From Micrasema longulum (Eukaryota; Arthropoda; Insecta; Trichoptera; Brachycentridae): a stretch of DNA of 64,000 nt. The notes beneath the pieces are model-generated. The model saw only the letters and a list, made by a program, of their open reading frames with translations. It was not told the origin of the DNA and did not search any database. The stretch covers positions 1-64,000 of the forward strand of contig JAGVSM010003418.1 in assembly GCA_022494885.1 (NCBI GenBank), given 5' to 3'. Made by a program: the position numbers and the translations under genes. Below, piece after piece: positions 22,470 through 33,350 of the stretch (the stretch's first letter is position 1; each line of letters opens with the position of its first letter).

Positions 22470-22790
22470 GATTTATATGCAGCAATTTTGGTGAAAAATC
22501 ACCTCAAGGGCGCCTTACTATTTTATACCGAAACTTACATTTCAACTAAGCTAAGATTACATATTATATTTTCTAATTGGAATGAAAATGAGGGTATGAT
22601 AAACGAAAGAAGTGAGATTTCAGTTGAGATCTAAACTGACTAAGACTATCGATAATTCGCAAGTGTGAAGGCAATTGGTTCAGGTAGAGGGGCCGGCAAC
22701 GGCAAAATCACGATCTCTGAACCTAGTGTATTTTTTTATATTTTTTTAAGAGTGGAATGATGCGGAGAATGATGATTGGTAAATATTGTT
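22470..22790 (+). repeat. 'AGCGCC' element, partial copy
   Basis: GTGAAAAATCACCTCAAGGG, then GATAAACGAAAGAAGTGAGA, as in 4003-4590. Its last part diverges (GGGGCCGGCAACGGCAAAAT). Confidence 0.5.
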
Positions 22791-23518
22791 TTTTTTGTTG
22801 TTGTTATAATGGCTATTGTTTTCTTTTAATAAATAAAAATAAATATTCTTAAATGTGGCAGGTGAATTTTATAGAGCTATGATGTTTTTAACACTCGTGC
22901 AGTGGGCAATATGGAACACTTTTCCTTAAATAAACGCGAATTGCCTAAAATGTCGCTCACGTTGTTCTGCCGATTATAGCTCTATATATTTATATAACAA
23001 CATACAGTCAAGCAAATGTTTAAATCGGGCCTAAAAATATTTTTCAATAAATGTGTTGCCTACGTATACAAGATATTCGAGAAATCTTTTATCATCTCAT
23101 CGTAACAAGGGTTCTGAAATCTGAAACGAAGGTTTATTTTCATATGCGTTATTCATAAAACGTTATGATTAATTCAAACTACTTAAATGTGCCAAAAAAA
23201 AAAAACTATAAAGCATGCCCATATGCTTGTTAAAAATAAAAATTGATAACTTTTTTTAGTTATCTTTTGAAGCTATGCAATTCGTAAACACAATTTTAAA
23301 AAAGCCACGTCCATCTTATTTTCATATTTCTATAATATATGAAAGCAAATAGATAACCGTGCCAAAAATTTTACAATAAAATAAGAAAAAATGACTAATA
23401 CATCAAAATACTCAAAATTCAAGCAGAAAATAAAAAATATATTATGTGATAGAAATGCAACTAATTCGGAAATTATGGTCAGCTCATAACTCCTGCAATC
23501 CAAGCTACCAATACGTAA
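22791..23518. other. AT-rich stretch, nothing recognised
   Basis: No coding signal, no matched repeat and no RNA gene. Confidence 0.4.
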
Positions 23519-23605
23519 TATAATAATAATAATAATAATAATGTTTGGATAATTTCTATAGCGCCATTTTTGTGAAAATCACCTCAAGGGCGCAAAGGTA
23601 CCAAC
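23519..23605 (+). repeat. 'AGCGCC' element end with (AAT)n
   Basis: (AAT)n, then ATGTTTGGATAATTTCTATA, GCGCCATTTTTGTGAAAATC and ACCTCAAGGGCGC. It defines one end of this family. Confidence 0.7.
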
Positions 23606-23705
23606 TAATAAGTTGAGATTCGTAACAATATGTTTGTATTTTAAATCAATTTATATTTTAAAGTAACTATGAAAAAGTCTAAAACAATATATGGCGTAAA
23701 ATATA

Positions 23706-25377
23706 CACCGCAAGACAAAAAAAATTACGAGTTTACCTGCTACCGCGCCCCTTGACTTTACTGAACCCTTTTTCTAAGAAATCCTTTATCGATACCTCTT
23801 TCTTTTGTTTAATAAATTAAGGACACTATGTGTCACCTTTCTACAATATTTACATTTTAAAATGTCTCAACAGTCTTGTTTTACCCGCGTTTGAGTGAAC
23901 ATAACACAATAATCATGGAAAGTGCAAAGCAAATGTCGATTGCGATAAAATCCAAAATAATCACATTGTCGCAAGAAAACATATCTAATTGTGAAATATC
24001 TCGTCGAGTTGGGTATTCAAAAGGTGCAGTGAGGTTTTTATTTAAAAAAATCCAAGAAACTGGATCCATAGAACGGAAAAAAGGAAGCGGACGGGGGCGC
24101 GAGACATCTGCCCGAGATGATCGCTTAATAAAAAAAATTGTTATGCGCGATCGATTTTTAACGGCACCTGAAATACACGCAGAGGTGCAGTCTACCAGCA
24201 CATCAACATTTTCAGTAAAAGCAGTGTCCAGGCGGCTGTTGGAGCATGGTTTCCAAGCACGGAGTCCCGCAAAGAAACCATTACTCACGGACAAAATGAA
24301 GAAGGCTAGACTGGATTGGGCGAAAGAGCACCAGAATTGGACCTTGGAGGATTGGCAAAATGTTGTTTTCTCAGATGAATCAAAATTCAACCTTTTTGGT
24401 CCAGACGGCAGAAAGATAGTTCGACGAAAACGTGGGGAAAAATATCATCCGTCGTGCGTCACTCGAACCGTTAAACATTCACCCTACGTGATGATTTGGG
24501 GGTGCATGACAGCATACGGTTTAGGACCTCTAAATTTTGTACAGGGTACGATGAATGCCATTCAGTACAAAAAAGTGTTAAAAAAACATATTATTCCAAC
24601 AATCGAGGACATTACGCAGTATACCGCGGACCCAATTTTTCAGGACGATTCTGCGCCGTGCCATAGAGCCCGCACTGTGAGTACAAATATATATATTTTT
24701 AAATGCATTTTGTGACCACATGATAAATAATTTATTGTTTTTTTATAGATCAATGAATTCAAGGAGAAAATTGGCTTAAAATCGTTGACGTGGCCCGGGA
24801 ATAGCCCTGATTTGAACCCGATAGAAAATTTATGGGCGATTATGAAAAAAAAAGTCGGGAAAAAAAAATCAAAAAACATTGAGGAATTAAAAAAAAACTT
24901 AATTCAAGTTTGGGAAGAAGAAATAACATCAGAAATTTTAGATTCGCTTTACGCTTCTCTAAATAATAGAATTTTACATGTTATAAAAAATAAAGGTGAA
25001 TTCACTAAGTACTAAATATTTTTAAATGTTGTAAATATGTTTAAATGTAAAATACTTTAATTTAAAATAAAGCGATAAGAACCTACTTCTTAAATATGAA
25101 TTAAAAATAACATGTCTTTTATTATTCCATCACAAACACTCGACCATAAATGAACCGTTATGGGTCTCTAAGGTTCGGGTAATCTGATACCTGATATATA
25201 ATGGCAATTTCTAAGTACAATTCATGAGTAAGATTTTTTTATTTTAACCTTGAAATAACGAGTAGTCATCACATATGTCAAACAATATAAAAAAAACTAA
25301 TTAAATATCAAGAATAATTCATTATATGTCAATTTTAGTTTTTTTTGAGAACTCGTAAATTTATTTGTCTTGCGGTG
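23706..25377 (+). mobile_element. Tc1-type DNA transposon, apparently complete
   Basis: The left end CACCGCAAGACAAAAAAAAT and the right end read inverted, CACCGCAAGACAAATAAATT, give imperfect TIRs of about 30 bp. TA dinucleotides sit at 23704-23705 and 25378-25379. The element is 1672 bp and contains one transposase gene with one intron. Length, TIR position and TA target fit the Tc1 family. Because both TIRs and the ORF are preserved, this is the youngest-looking autonomous element in the window. Confidence 0.93.
23915..25015 (+). CDS. Tc1 transposase, two exons (23915-24676, 24749-25015)
   Basis: It cuts and pastes its own element by recognising the TIRs and inserting at TA. Exon 1 encodes 254 codons, the 72-bp intron is GTGAGT...TTTTATAG in phase 0, and exon 2 adds 88 codons. 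The total of 342 residues is the usual Tc1 length. The N-terminal HTH region (residues ~10-110) includes NCEISRRVGYSKGAVRFLF and a GRPR-like GSGRGRETS. The catalytic triad appears as VVFSDESKFN, FQDDSAPCHRA and SPDLNPIENLW. Counting from the second D of QDDS leaves 34 residues before the E, so DD34E. I start at 23915 (MESAKQMS) because Tc1 proteins begin here; an upstream in-frame ATG at 23876 would add 13 residues. No internal stop is seen. Activity is unproven. Confidence 0.9.
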
Positions 25378-25539
25378 TATATAGTACACTATACTAAATT
25401 TGTAAGATGTCTTCCTCGCACGGGTTTTCCCAGTAAGGAATACATTGTAAATTCAATTACATAATGTACACTTGTGAAGTAATTAATAAATAAATGAATA
25501 GAATGAGAAAGATTAACAAATTACAACAGGGATGGAGAA
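25378..25539. other. Short gap, AT-rich
   Basis: It holds a small LINE-tail-like AATTAATAAATAAATGAAT near 25485. Nothing else. Confidence 0.3.
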
Positions 25540-25897
25540 TACCTTAAATAAGGGAATATGGAAGTCTAGGCATTTACAGGGCTTAAGACCTGTCATTGGC
25601 TGGTTTAAGTGGCCATTTTACACACTGTGTAACATTTACCATTTGCCTATGTGTGAACATCCATATTTCTTCAATTCTTCCATTTGTTGATTTTAGTGAA
25701 GTTAAAGAGCTGAAACCTTTATTGTTGGGAAGAGATTCATCTGACTGAATTATTTCACATGCTAGACAACGCCTGAAAACATTTTTTCAATTTTTAAACT
25801 TTTTTTTCCCTGTTGTAATTTTTTAATCTTAATGACTCCCGAGGAGGTGAAATCCAGTCTTTTGTCTACGAAGGTTTGGACTTACTCAAATATTGTA
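25540..25897. repeat. Repeat A, most complete copy
   Basis: It runs from CAACAGGGATGGAG through GGAAGTCTAGGCATTTACAG, GGCTGGTTTAAGTGGCCATT, TTGATTTTAGTGAAGTTAAA, GAGATTCATCTGACTGAATT and GACAACGCCTGAAAACATTT. It ends GTCTACGAAGGTTTGGACTT and then ACTCAAATATTGTA. The end motif is the inverse of the ACAATGTTTTGAGTA start at 4935, so the family has terminal inverted repeats. No transposase. Confidence 0.7.
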
Positions 25898-26554
25898 AGA
25901 AAGAGAAAGCATAAAAATTTATATGGTGATTTATTGTAAGTTGCTAGTAATTTTATTACAAAACTTCTTCAACAAAGTACTTGGTAGAGCAATCTTGCTA
26001 CTTAATCGCATCGCCTCGGATGTCGACATATTTCACGACAGTGGGCCTTCCCTTAGGAAAGCACTTTCTAACTTTTAATTTTTCTTTTTACATTTTGTTA
26101 TATTATTTTAATAACATAACTATCTACTGTAGTTTGTGATCTATTATTGTATTTAGAATGAATTAAGTCTTTTTTCTGTAATGTTCTAAATATCTGAATA
26201 AATAAGTGAAATGAAAAACAATATATTTTTGCATGGTAATTTATACAAGTTGGATTTCTTCGGCGGTGAAGAAAAAAAATCATTACCAAGTCATATGGTG
26301 TATACAAAATAAAATAATAAAGTAAAGAACAACAGGAAAAGACGGAAGGCGTATTTCAGTAGCTAGCTATTTGAATTCACAACACTGGAGCTATAAACTT
26401 CCGCTTGCCATAAACTCAATCAAAATTCACTAAACGTCATAAACATTTCAATTCAACCGGACTTTAGCAAACTTGAAAGAATAATGAGATAACTAGTCAT
26501 AATCTACATATGCAAAACCATCAACTAGTGAAATATTTGTCTTTTACCTATGTT
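25898..26554. other. Unassigned AT-rich stretch
   Basis: Nothing matched. The 69-codon minus-strand ORF at 26307-26098 is low complexity. Confidence 0.35.
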
Positions 26555-26652
26555 TGTCTTGCCATCGTGGATTTGATATGTGATCGATAAAATACGATTG
26601 GAGTACCGATGCAGTGCCCTATACACCGTTAAGTGCGGATAAGGGAATGCTA
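26555..26652 (+). repeat. SINE-1 3' half
   Basis: GGAGTACCGATGCAGTGCCC, then GTTAAGTGCGGATAAGGGAA. Confidence 0.65.
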
Positions 26653-26960
26653 ATTATTTATTAATTTTTCACGCCCATAAGGATTTTACATACATGAAAG
26701 TTATACAAAATATTAGTATATAAACAACATTAAATTTAAAAAATACAATTTAAAGCGACAAAAGATATAACAGTGTTTAGAAGTAAAGTTGGAATAAAAA
26801 AATGAAGATGAGTACCTATATAAACAACATAAATTTAAAAAAATACAATATAAAGTGATAAAATATAGAACTGTGTTAAGAAGTTAAGTTGGTTTTTAAA
26901 AAAAAACTAAAGAAATGCAGTTAAAGGTTTAAAGCAGCTAGGTACATAATGTTATAAAAT
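26653..26960 (-). mobile_element. LINE 3' UTR remnant
   Basis: On the minus strand it ends CCTTATGGGCGTGAAAAATT and AATAAATAA, like the 'GGGCGT' 3' ends at 38937, 27845 and 55485. It contains an internal duplication: 26719-26780 resembles 26818-26890. Confidence 0.45.
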
Positions 26961-27336
26961 ACAATATGATCAGAATATTAAGTTCTATTTGATATGGAAC
27001 ATATACATTGATATTTAAAATTATGATTATCTTTTAAAGGTGTGCAATTAATTGTAATTGCATCGCGTGGGTATACAATATTAGCGATAGGATAGTTAGC
27101 ATTGCAACAGTTATCACTAATATAACACGATAAAGTTTAGTAAATATTTTCACACATTCTTAAAGGCGTATCCTGTGTTTGTGCATTCGTTGCAAATATT
27201 TCTTCACGATAATTAAGCAAACAAACCGATACAAGCCGGCTTAAGACTCGAGATAATGCAGGGTTCTTGAACTTATAAAACAGGCTGTCCAAAATAAAAA
27301 GGGAAAACATTGAAGAAATGTATGTGGCGCAGCCGG

Positions 27337-27754
27337 ATGCCATTTTAGCCGGATTGCTACAATATTGGACTAGCTAAATTACATAACGGCTCCGTATTGT
27401 CAAAGGGCTATTTGACGATTAGCCGTATTGCATTTTGGCTGTACAAACATTTGCCACATTGAATGGTATATTCCTTTATTCATTCCGGCTGACTCAGCCA
27501 TGACGTTTTGGCTGGATACAAATCACGCCCGATTGTCCTGGTTGGTTATTTTTCATGTTACTTGAGGCGTCGCATGTCACACGTCGTGCTCATTAAGCAA
27601 ACTTAACCTAATACTGTGTCAAAAATCTTCGCCAATTTACATTAACAGCTAAACGTAGCTAACCACAATATGAATACACGCCAGTTGTCCATTTACAATA
27701 CGGAGCCGTTTTGTAATATAACTAACCAATATGAATTCCGGCTAAAATGAAAAC
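27337..27754. repeat. TIR MITE with ~70-bp arms
   Basis: The left arm GCCATTTTAGCCGGATTGCT, then TACATAACGGCTCCGTATTG, pairs with the right arm CAATACGGAGCCGTTTTGTA and ATTCCGGCTAAAATG. The middle is GC-richer and holds more GGCT and GCCGGA words. There is no ORF of note. The superfamily is not assignable without target-site evidence. Confidence 0.75.
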
Positions 27755-27844
27755 CCAGTTAAGACATTATGATATTACATACCTTTGTGTTTTAAAATAA
27801 AAAATTTTCATCTTATAATTTATAACTAAATTAGATGCGTTTAT

Positions 27845-27845
27845 T

Positions 27846-27879
<34 letters not shown>

Positions 27880-28580
27880 GCCCTAAGCCAATTACAACTG
27901 TTACATGAAGAAACAAAATGTAAGAAACTGAACAAAAAGAACATAAAACTATTTAGCAAAGACAAACAAGGGCAAAAAAAATAATTATATACAATATATT
28001 CATAAAAACGAAAGACCTAAGACTTCGAGCTAAACCATGCCAATCCAACTTCATCCCACACTGTTTAGTCGCGAAGAGATCTACGAAAAGCTGGAAGATC
28101 TATCCCAAAGAATTCCAAGTCGTGTGATGAATTGACTAATCTACACATTCTGGACATTGGGGCATAAAAACCAAAGTTGCTCTTAGAAGATTTTATAAAT
28201 AGCAGATTTTGACTTCTGGTGACACGGTTGGGAACATGAAAAGAAATTGATTGCAACAGAGATGAGACATCACTTAAAGCATTAAGTATTTTGAAAATGC
28301 ATATAAGGTCCATCACAGTTCTACGTCTCTCAAATGAAGACAGATTAAGAGATTGCTCTATTTCAAAATAGGAATAATTACCCCTTTTTAATCCGAGCAA
28401 CCGTGCCACTTTTCTTAGAAAACGGCGTTGGACAGACTCGATATGGTCAATATGAGTCCTGTAGAATGGAGACCAAATAGGAGAAGCGTATTCTAGATGG
28501 GGTCGAACGAGTGAGCAATAAAGAGTTTTGGTGGTATTAATAGTTTTGAAGTCCGCCGTCACTCTATTATTATTTATTAG
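27845..28580 (-). mobile_element. 5'-truncated LINE, RT C-terminal ORF and 3' UTR
   Basis: The 165-codon ORF (28562-28065) begins with TLYCSLVRPHLEYASPIWSP and IDHIESVQRRFLRKVARLL. It continues LSSFERRRTVMDLICIFKIL and ISFHVPNRVTRSQNLLFI. This is the textbook C-terminal region of jockey-clade non-LTR RTs. It is open throughout, so relatively young. The 3' UTR ends at GGCTTAGGGCGTATATAT and merges with an (AT)n run, then AATAAATAAA. The palm, endonuclease and ORF1 are absent. Confidence 0.85.
27849..27877. repeat. (AT)n microsatellite
   Basis: About 14 perfect AT units at the 3' end of the LINE at 27845-28580. Confidence 0.95.
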
Positions 28581-29607
28581 CGTTATTATTATTGTTTAAA
28601 ATGAGAAGACTCAGTTCACTCTGTAATAAATTAGAAAAATTTAAGTAGGTACTTGAAAAATGTATAGTATAAAAATAAGATTAATATGATTTTTTAAAAT
28701 GAATATATAAATACTACACAATATACAATTACAAATATACCTCCGTTAATTTATTTGACAACCTCGAGCGAAGGTTAATTGATATTGAAGAAGGATTAAT
28801 ACGAGGTGGGCATTCCGATAATTACACACTAGAAGAAGCCACATCTGCCTGATTCCCCGCAGCTCAAGCTGCTCAAGTAACAATGCAAAAGGAAATATCT
28901 CGAGAGACAATGGGGGATTAGTGGGATGTGACGCATGACTGTTCTATACGCAATTGCAGAATCAGTAAGCCACAAACGCGCCCACATTCGTTTTGCTGTA
29001 GGCAACGATAGGCAGATCTTGAGAGCGGATGTTTAGGCATTGAATTAAATCAAACAGAATATAATAATATGCACATTAAAATACTGATTAAAGTAGTGAG
29101 GTAAATCGTAATTCTTTTGACATTGATGATTTTGACACTAATATCAATCAAAAATATAAAACAAATCGCAACGTCGTACGGATTACTGGAACTCTAAAAG
29201 CGTCAAAATCGGTAAAAATGGATCAAATCTCTCACTTGAAACTATTATATAATAAGAGTGGGTATTTTTAAGGACGATATACATTATAAAATAACAGGCA
29301 TAATAGTATGTAGTAAAGTAGATATTACAAACAAAAAGATATTATACGATCATTGCTTAAACATTAAGGAAGAGAGGGAGCATGAATTGGACTAGATGGG
29401 AAAGGAAGATTGAAAGAGCTGGTTTGGAAAACCTCTCTCTTAAAAACGCTTAGCATGTACACACGTGAGAATGGAAGTGCTGCTCAGCCATAGTTAAATT
29501 CAATTCGGTAATCGGATGGAAGATGACAACTTACCAGAAAGACATCAACACTGGGATATTTGTTGGCAGACCTAAGAATTCTGAGCAGGGCGGAGTGAAA
29601 ACCGTAA
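28581..29607. other. Unassigned stretch with faint coding-like debris
   Basis: A frame near 28770-28850 reads NLERRLIDIEEGLIRGGHSD before a stop. It may be an old retroelement or transposase remnant, but I cannot place it. The rest has no signal. Confidence 0.25.
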
Positions 29608-30685
29608 TGCAGGGGAAGGGGGGACTGGTTGTTACAAAAAAAATAAAAAGTTGAATATCTAACAACTGTTTATTCTGAGACACATCATATTGATCATATC
29701 TTAATGTACATATATTAAAATATAATAAAACAATTTACATGTGTTCATACAAAGTCCACAAAAATAATTATAGCATTTCAAAATATATTAAAACTGTAAC
29801 AATGTGCCCCACACAGGGGCAAGTTGTTACAAGGTGGGGGCATGTTGTTACGAACTAAAACAAAAAGCAAACATGTATGTAATTGTTAACAATAATATGT
29901 AGAGTATATATAATAGCATGTAATGATATAATAGTATTAGCTTATGTATGCTGTAAGCTCCTTTTCCCGATCGACAGAAAACATTTGCCGAGGTTTGTTG
30001 TAACGCACTATGTTAGATGTGGTTGGACCGTTTTCTTGACGTTTTATGTAACGATGTAATATCATAAAATTTACTTTGTATGCTTCGAATAGATATTTTT
30101 TTCTGTTGCTTCTTTAGCTGCTCTTTTGTAGGACTCCTCGAAAATTTTACCTCTTTAGTTTTTTTTTATATGTGTCCGTATTATTGTTATATAAAATCTC
30201 GAACAATAATATTAATAGTTTAATAATTTGATATAAATATGGCATTTAAAGTAAAATGGAAACGTTGTGGAGCTAGTTGTTATAGTAACAACTTGCCTCT
30301 CCATTGTTGTAACAACTAGCCCCTCTGACCCAAAATAAAAACAAATTGTTAAAGCATTAACACGGAAAGTGTTATTATTTCGAAATATAACATGAATGAA
30401 AGCAGAGACATGTATGGTTTTACCCATTTTATTTTGAATCAATTAACCTCTTATAGTAAGTGAACAATTAATCTTCAAAATCAAACAACGAAAGTTACTT
30501 TCAGATACGAAATACTCTTTAATCGATTTTATTTGAATTCCGCACGACCAGCAAGAGCGTCGTTCCGTTGAGCATTGCAAACACGATACCTAGACATGCT
30601 GTGCGACACATACGTCACAGAACCTAGTGGCGGGGGAGTTATTTAGGATGTAACAATTTAACAACTAGCCTCGCCTTCCCCTACA
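29608..30685. mobile_element. Non-autonomous DNA transposon with repeated AGTTGTTAC motifs
   Basis: The ends are inverted: TGCAGGGGAAGGGGGGACTG against, on the minus strand, TGTAGGGGAAGGCGAGGCTA. Near the ends and inside, the motif G(C/G)(A/T)AGTTGTTAC recurs in both orientations. Examples are GGGCAAGTTGTTACAAGG (29817), GGGGCATGTTGTTACGAA (29838), GAGCTAGTTGTTATAGTAAC (30272) and GTAACAACTAGCCCC (30310). The length is about 1.08 kb. No transposase is present, and the 76-codon ORF at 30442-30212 is only the motif array translated. Confidence 0.65.
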
Positions 30686-31080
30686 TACAGTTTTCAATAT
30701 AAAAAAGCAAATTTTGTCTTAACTTTCTTGCTAGGATATTTAATTTTATAGTCAATAGTTCAGACGCGGAATATTTTGAATAGGACTAAAATATTGGATT
30801 GGTTTCCATAGTCAATTGAGAAAAAAAAACATAAAAATACAGATGAATGAACGTTTATGTTTTCTCCAAAAAAAATGTAATGGTAAACAGAAGAGAAAAC
30901 ACATTACGATTTGTTTGTATTTGTGCGGGGAAGGTGAGTGTACAAATGTTGTACTAAAGAATTTGCATAAAAATACTTTCGTTAGATTCGATTTATGTTT
31001 TGGATTATTTTTAGTGAACAGCAGAGGAGGCGACAAGACGGCAGTAGTGAATTAACATCATTCAAGTCCAATTAAGTTAC
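30686..31080. other. Intronic stretch before exon A, nothing called
   Basis: Overlapping open frames of about 75-80 codons on both strands are lysine- and phenylalanine-rich and look like chance. Confidence 0.35.
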
Positions 31081-31160
31081 TTGGAGTTTCTCCGTATCGT
31101 GAATCATCTCATACAACCGTTCGGCCGAACCACCCACTGAGGCGAGGATCGGCGTGCTTT
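31081..31160 (-). CDS. Exon-like segment A of a minus-strand gene
   Basis: The acceptor (ATCTTCTTACAAG) lies just above 31160 and the donor CAA|GTAACT at 31081/31080. The 80-bp segment is two bases plus 26 codons: STPILASVGGSAERLYEMI and then HDTEKLQ. Composition is balanced and differs from the AT-rich flanks. The end phase is 0 while exon B (5384-5558) needs a phase-1 end upstream, so it cannot splice directly to exon B. Either another exon lies between, or it belongs to another transcript. Not recognised. Confidence 0.5.
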
Positions 31161-31273
31161 CTTGTAAGAAGATTACAAAAATATCCTTATATGAAATAAA
31201 CACGATTTTCAAAAACAAAATTGTCCTTACGAGGTTTACACAAAATAGAGAACAAGTCAAGTCCAGGCCGCTC

Positions 31274-31784
31274 CAGGGCCCGGGAAGTAAATATAATTAT
31301 CTTCAATTGTCTATAAAGTAAAATTGAATTTTCTGTACGGATATCTGTATATTTGAATGAATGTTTTAACGTATTCAATTCCAGGTAACCAACGATGATA
31401 TAAATATTCACATTTTCGTACATAAAAATCGGGTTTTCTTTACAGGCAATTGAAGATAACTCTATAAAATTTATATTTGAAGAACTAACTGTGTGGTTAT
31501 TCATTATAATTTAAAAAATATAAAATAACTTTGTTTTTAACTACTTTTTTTTCTACCGACCGGTTTTAAAGCTACAAAAGCTTCTTTATCAAGGTACCTC
31601 CCTTATTTATTAGTTCTTCTAAGGTAGCTTATTTATTAGTTAAGTATACCTTGATGAAAAAACTTATGTAGCTTTAAAACCGATGGGTAGAAAAAATAAT
31701 AAGTAAGTGGTTAAAAACTAAGTTGTTTAATATTTATTTTATTGAAGATAACTATGTTAACTTCCTAATGATATAGGGCCCCAG
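31274..31784. mobile_element. CAGGGCCC MITE, probably interrupted by a ribozyme palindrome
   Basis: The left end CAGGGCCCGGGAAGTAAATA and the right end read inverted, CTGGGGCCCTATATCATTAG, resemble each other and the element at 63517-63767. 31290-31470 aligns to the reverse complement of that element (shared TTTTCGTACA, TTTTCTTTA, GAAGATAAC). The segment 31545-31735 is a different palindrome. Confidence 0.5.
31545..31735. repeat. Palindrome with two hammerhead-like arms (Penelope-type)
   Basis: The plus arm (31645-31690) has TACC|TTGATGA, a stem, then AAAACCGATGGGTAG. The minus arm (31598-31553) has TACC|TTGATAA, stem GAAGC-loop-GCTTT, then AAAACCGGTCGGTAG. This is the hammerhead layout: core block, stem II, GAAA-like block (here AAAA), short stem III, then GGTA pairing with TACC as stem I. 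Both arms carry core substitutions, so activity is doubtful. Confidence 0.55.
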
Positions 31785-32460
31785 AACCGGATTTAACAGG
31801 GATAAACAATTTAGAAAGCCTCCGTAATGTTTTTTTTTTTTTTTGGTCAGCTTTCATTAACTTGACCCTGATAATAATATCCAATTTAAATGCAATGTTA
31901 TAGTAAGATTAAAAAAACGAGTAATTTACTCATTTATGATAAGACGCTCTATCTTCAGCCAATCCCAACAGGAAAACGACCCACCTAATGGTTAATGAAT
32001 TAATTCGAAATAAATACTGTTTGATGATGCATTGATGTGGCAGATATTAACGGAACGTATTGAAATTACAAAAAAAGGATGGGTTTATTCTACCAATGCG
32101 CAATGTGCAAAACCTGACACTTATTTATTCAAAGTAAAATCTAATGAAATGAATAGGTAATTTTTCTCGTTCCTTATGTTATAGGAATATTTGCATACAT
32201 ATGTAGACAGAATTGTACTTTAATTCCGGGGGAATTATAAATAATTAATTCACCATTGTGTACAGTGACTTGTCTATGAATAGATTCGCACGTGTGGCAA
32301 TGTGTCATGTTGTACCAAACCTATAATCGACTTGGAGAGAATAATCCTTTATTCGGCAAGCAATGAATAAGGCTGGCAAGATGAATGCTAATAAGACATT
32401 TGGGAAGGCGTCACTGGCGACTTAAGCTTGATTTGCGAGACATGCAAAAATATACGAGGA
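31785..32460. other. Unassigned intronic stretch
   Basis: Contains a T17 run near 31831. No gene, RNA or matched repeat. Confidence 0.35.
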
Positions 32461-32647
32461 AACGGTGATTGAATTTAATAGTGTGCACGCACACCTGGAA
32501 ACATTAAAGCTCCCGTATCTCAATTTAGAATTCCACCACACATTTTTAACTCTTACGAATGATTTGACGCATGACGGTTCAAATCCCGAAAGTCAAAGAC
32601 CAAGTTTTCAAATCTGGCAAAATATATTTTATTCAAAGATTAAGAAT

Positions 32648-32835
32648 CGGGTTGTAGTCTCGTGGCTAGTTTTACGGACTTACGGATCAGAGGTCCGAGG
32701 TTCGAACCCCACTGGACCCCAACTTGATTTCCATTTTCTAATAGTGAGTTATTTACAACTCGTTGAAAATGGCCACCAAAATTGAAATATTTGGGTAAAT
32801 CATAAGAACGATATTATTTCTTTTTTTAAAAAAAA
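32648..32835 (+). repeat. SINE-2, best copy
   Basis: The tRNA-like head GTTGTAGTCTCGTGGCTAGT has the B box GAGGTTCGAACCCCAC. The body is AGTTATTTACAACTCGTTGA, then AAATGGCCACCAAAATTGAA, and a poly-A stretch follows near 32825. Partners lie at 5203, 42895 and 63020 (inverted). Confidence 0.75.
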
Positions 32836-33159
32836 AAAAAAATCCCTGCAAAAAAAGGCGTAGATACTATTGTACCTGCGTGAAATTGTAAATATGAAAT
32901 TTGAAATTTAAAAAAATTGTTGATAACATGTTTAAAGTATGACGTTATGATCGTAGAACAACGACGCACGTGATTTCAACTTTATGTGAGAGCATTTTTT
33001 TGACACTTTATGTCACAACTTAATAAGTACAAAAGTATATCATTTGATACCTGGATTAGTTATCTAAATATTTTTTTTTGTAAAACTGGAAAATAAAGCC
33101 TTGTCAAAAAATAAGTCAATGTCAAATTGTATTGCATATCCGTGGTTGTTCTACGATCC
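32836..33159. other. AT-rich gap
   Basis: Nothing recognised between SINE-2 and the RTE-like tail. Confidence 0.3.
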
Positions 33160-33350
33160 CGACAAAAATAATGGACTGGAGGCCGAGAACAGGACGCAGA
33201 AACGTGGGGGGGGCCCAGACCAGATGGTCCTACGACATCAGAAGAATTGCAGGTCCAAAGTGGTACAGGGCGGCAGCTGACTGGGAATTATGGAGGTCTA
33301 AACGGGAGGCCTTTGTTCAACACTGAACTCGAGAAGAAGGCTGCGTAAGA
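33160..33350 (+). mobile_element. RTE-like LINE, extreme C-terminal tail
   Basis: The frame reads IMDWRPRTGRRNVGGAQTRW, then SYDIRRIAGPKWYRAAADWE and LWRSKREAFVQH before a stop. The 'WRPRTGRR..G....RW.DD....AG..W..AA.D...W...EAFVQ' pattern is the C-terminus of arthropod RTE-type endonuclease/RT proteins. A second copy of this tail lies at 44045-44640. Confidence 0.75.

Noticed and set aside
23881..24390. 169-codon minus-strand ORF
   Set aside because: It is the antisense shadow of the Tc1 transposase exon 1.
30212..30442. 76-codon minus-strand ORF with VVTTMERQVVTITTS
   Set aside because: It is a translation of repeated GTTGTTAC motifs in a non-coding DNA transposon.
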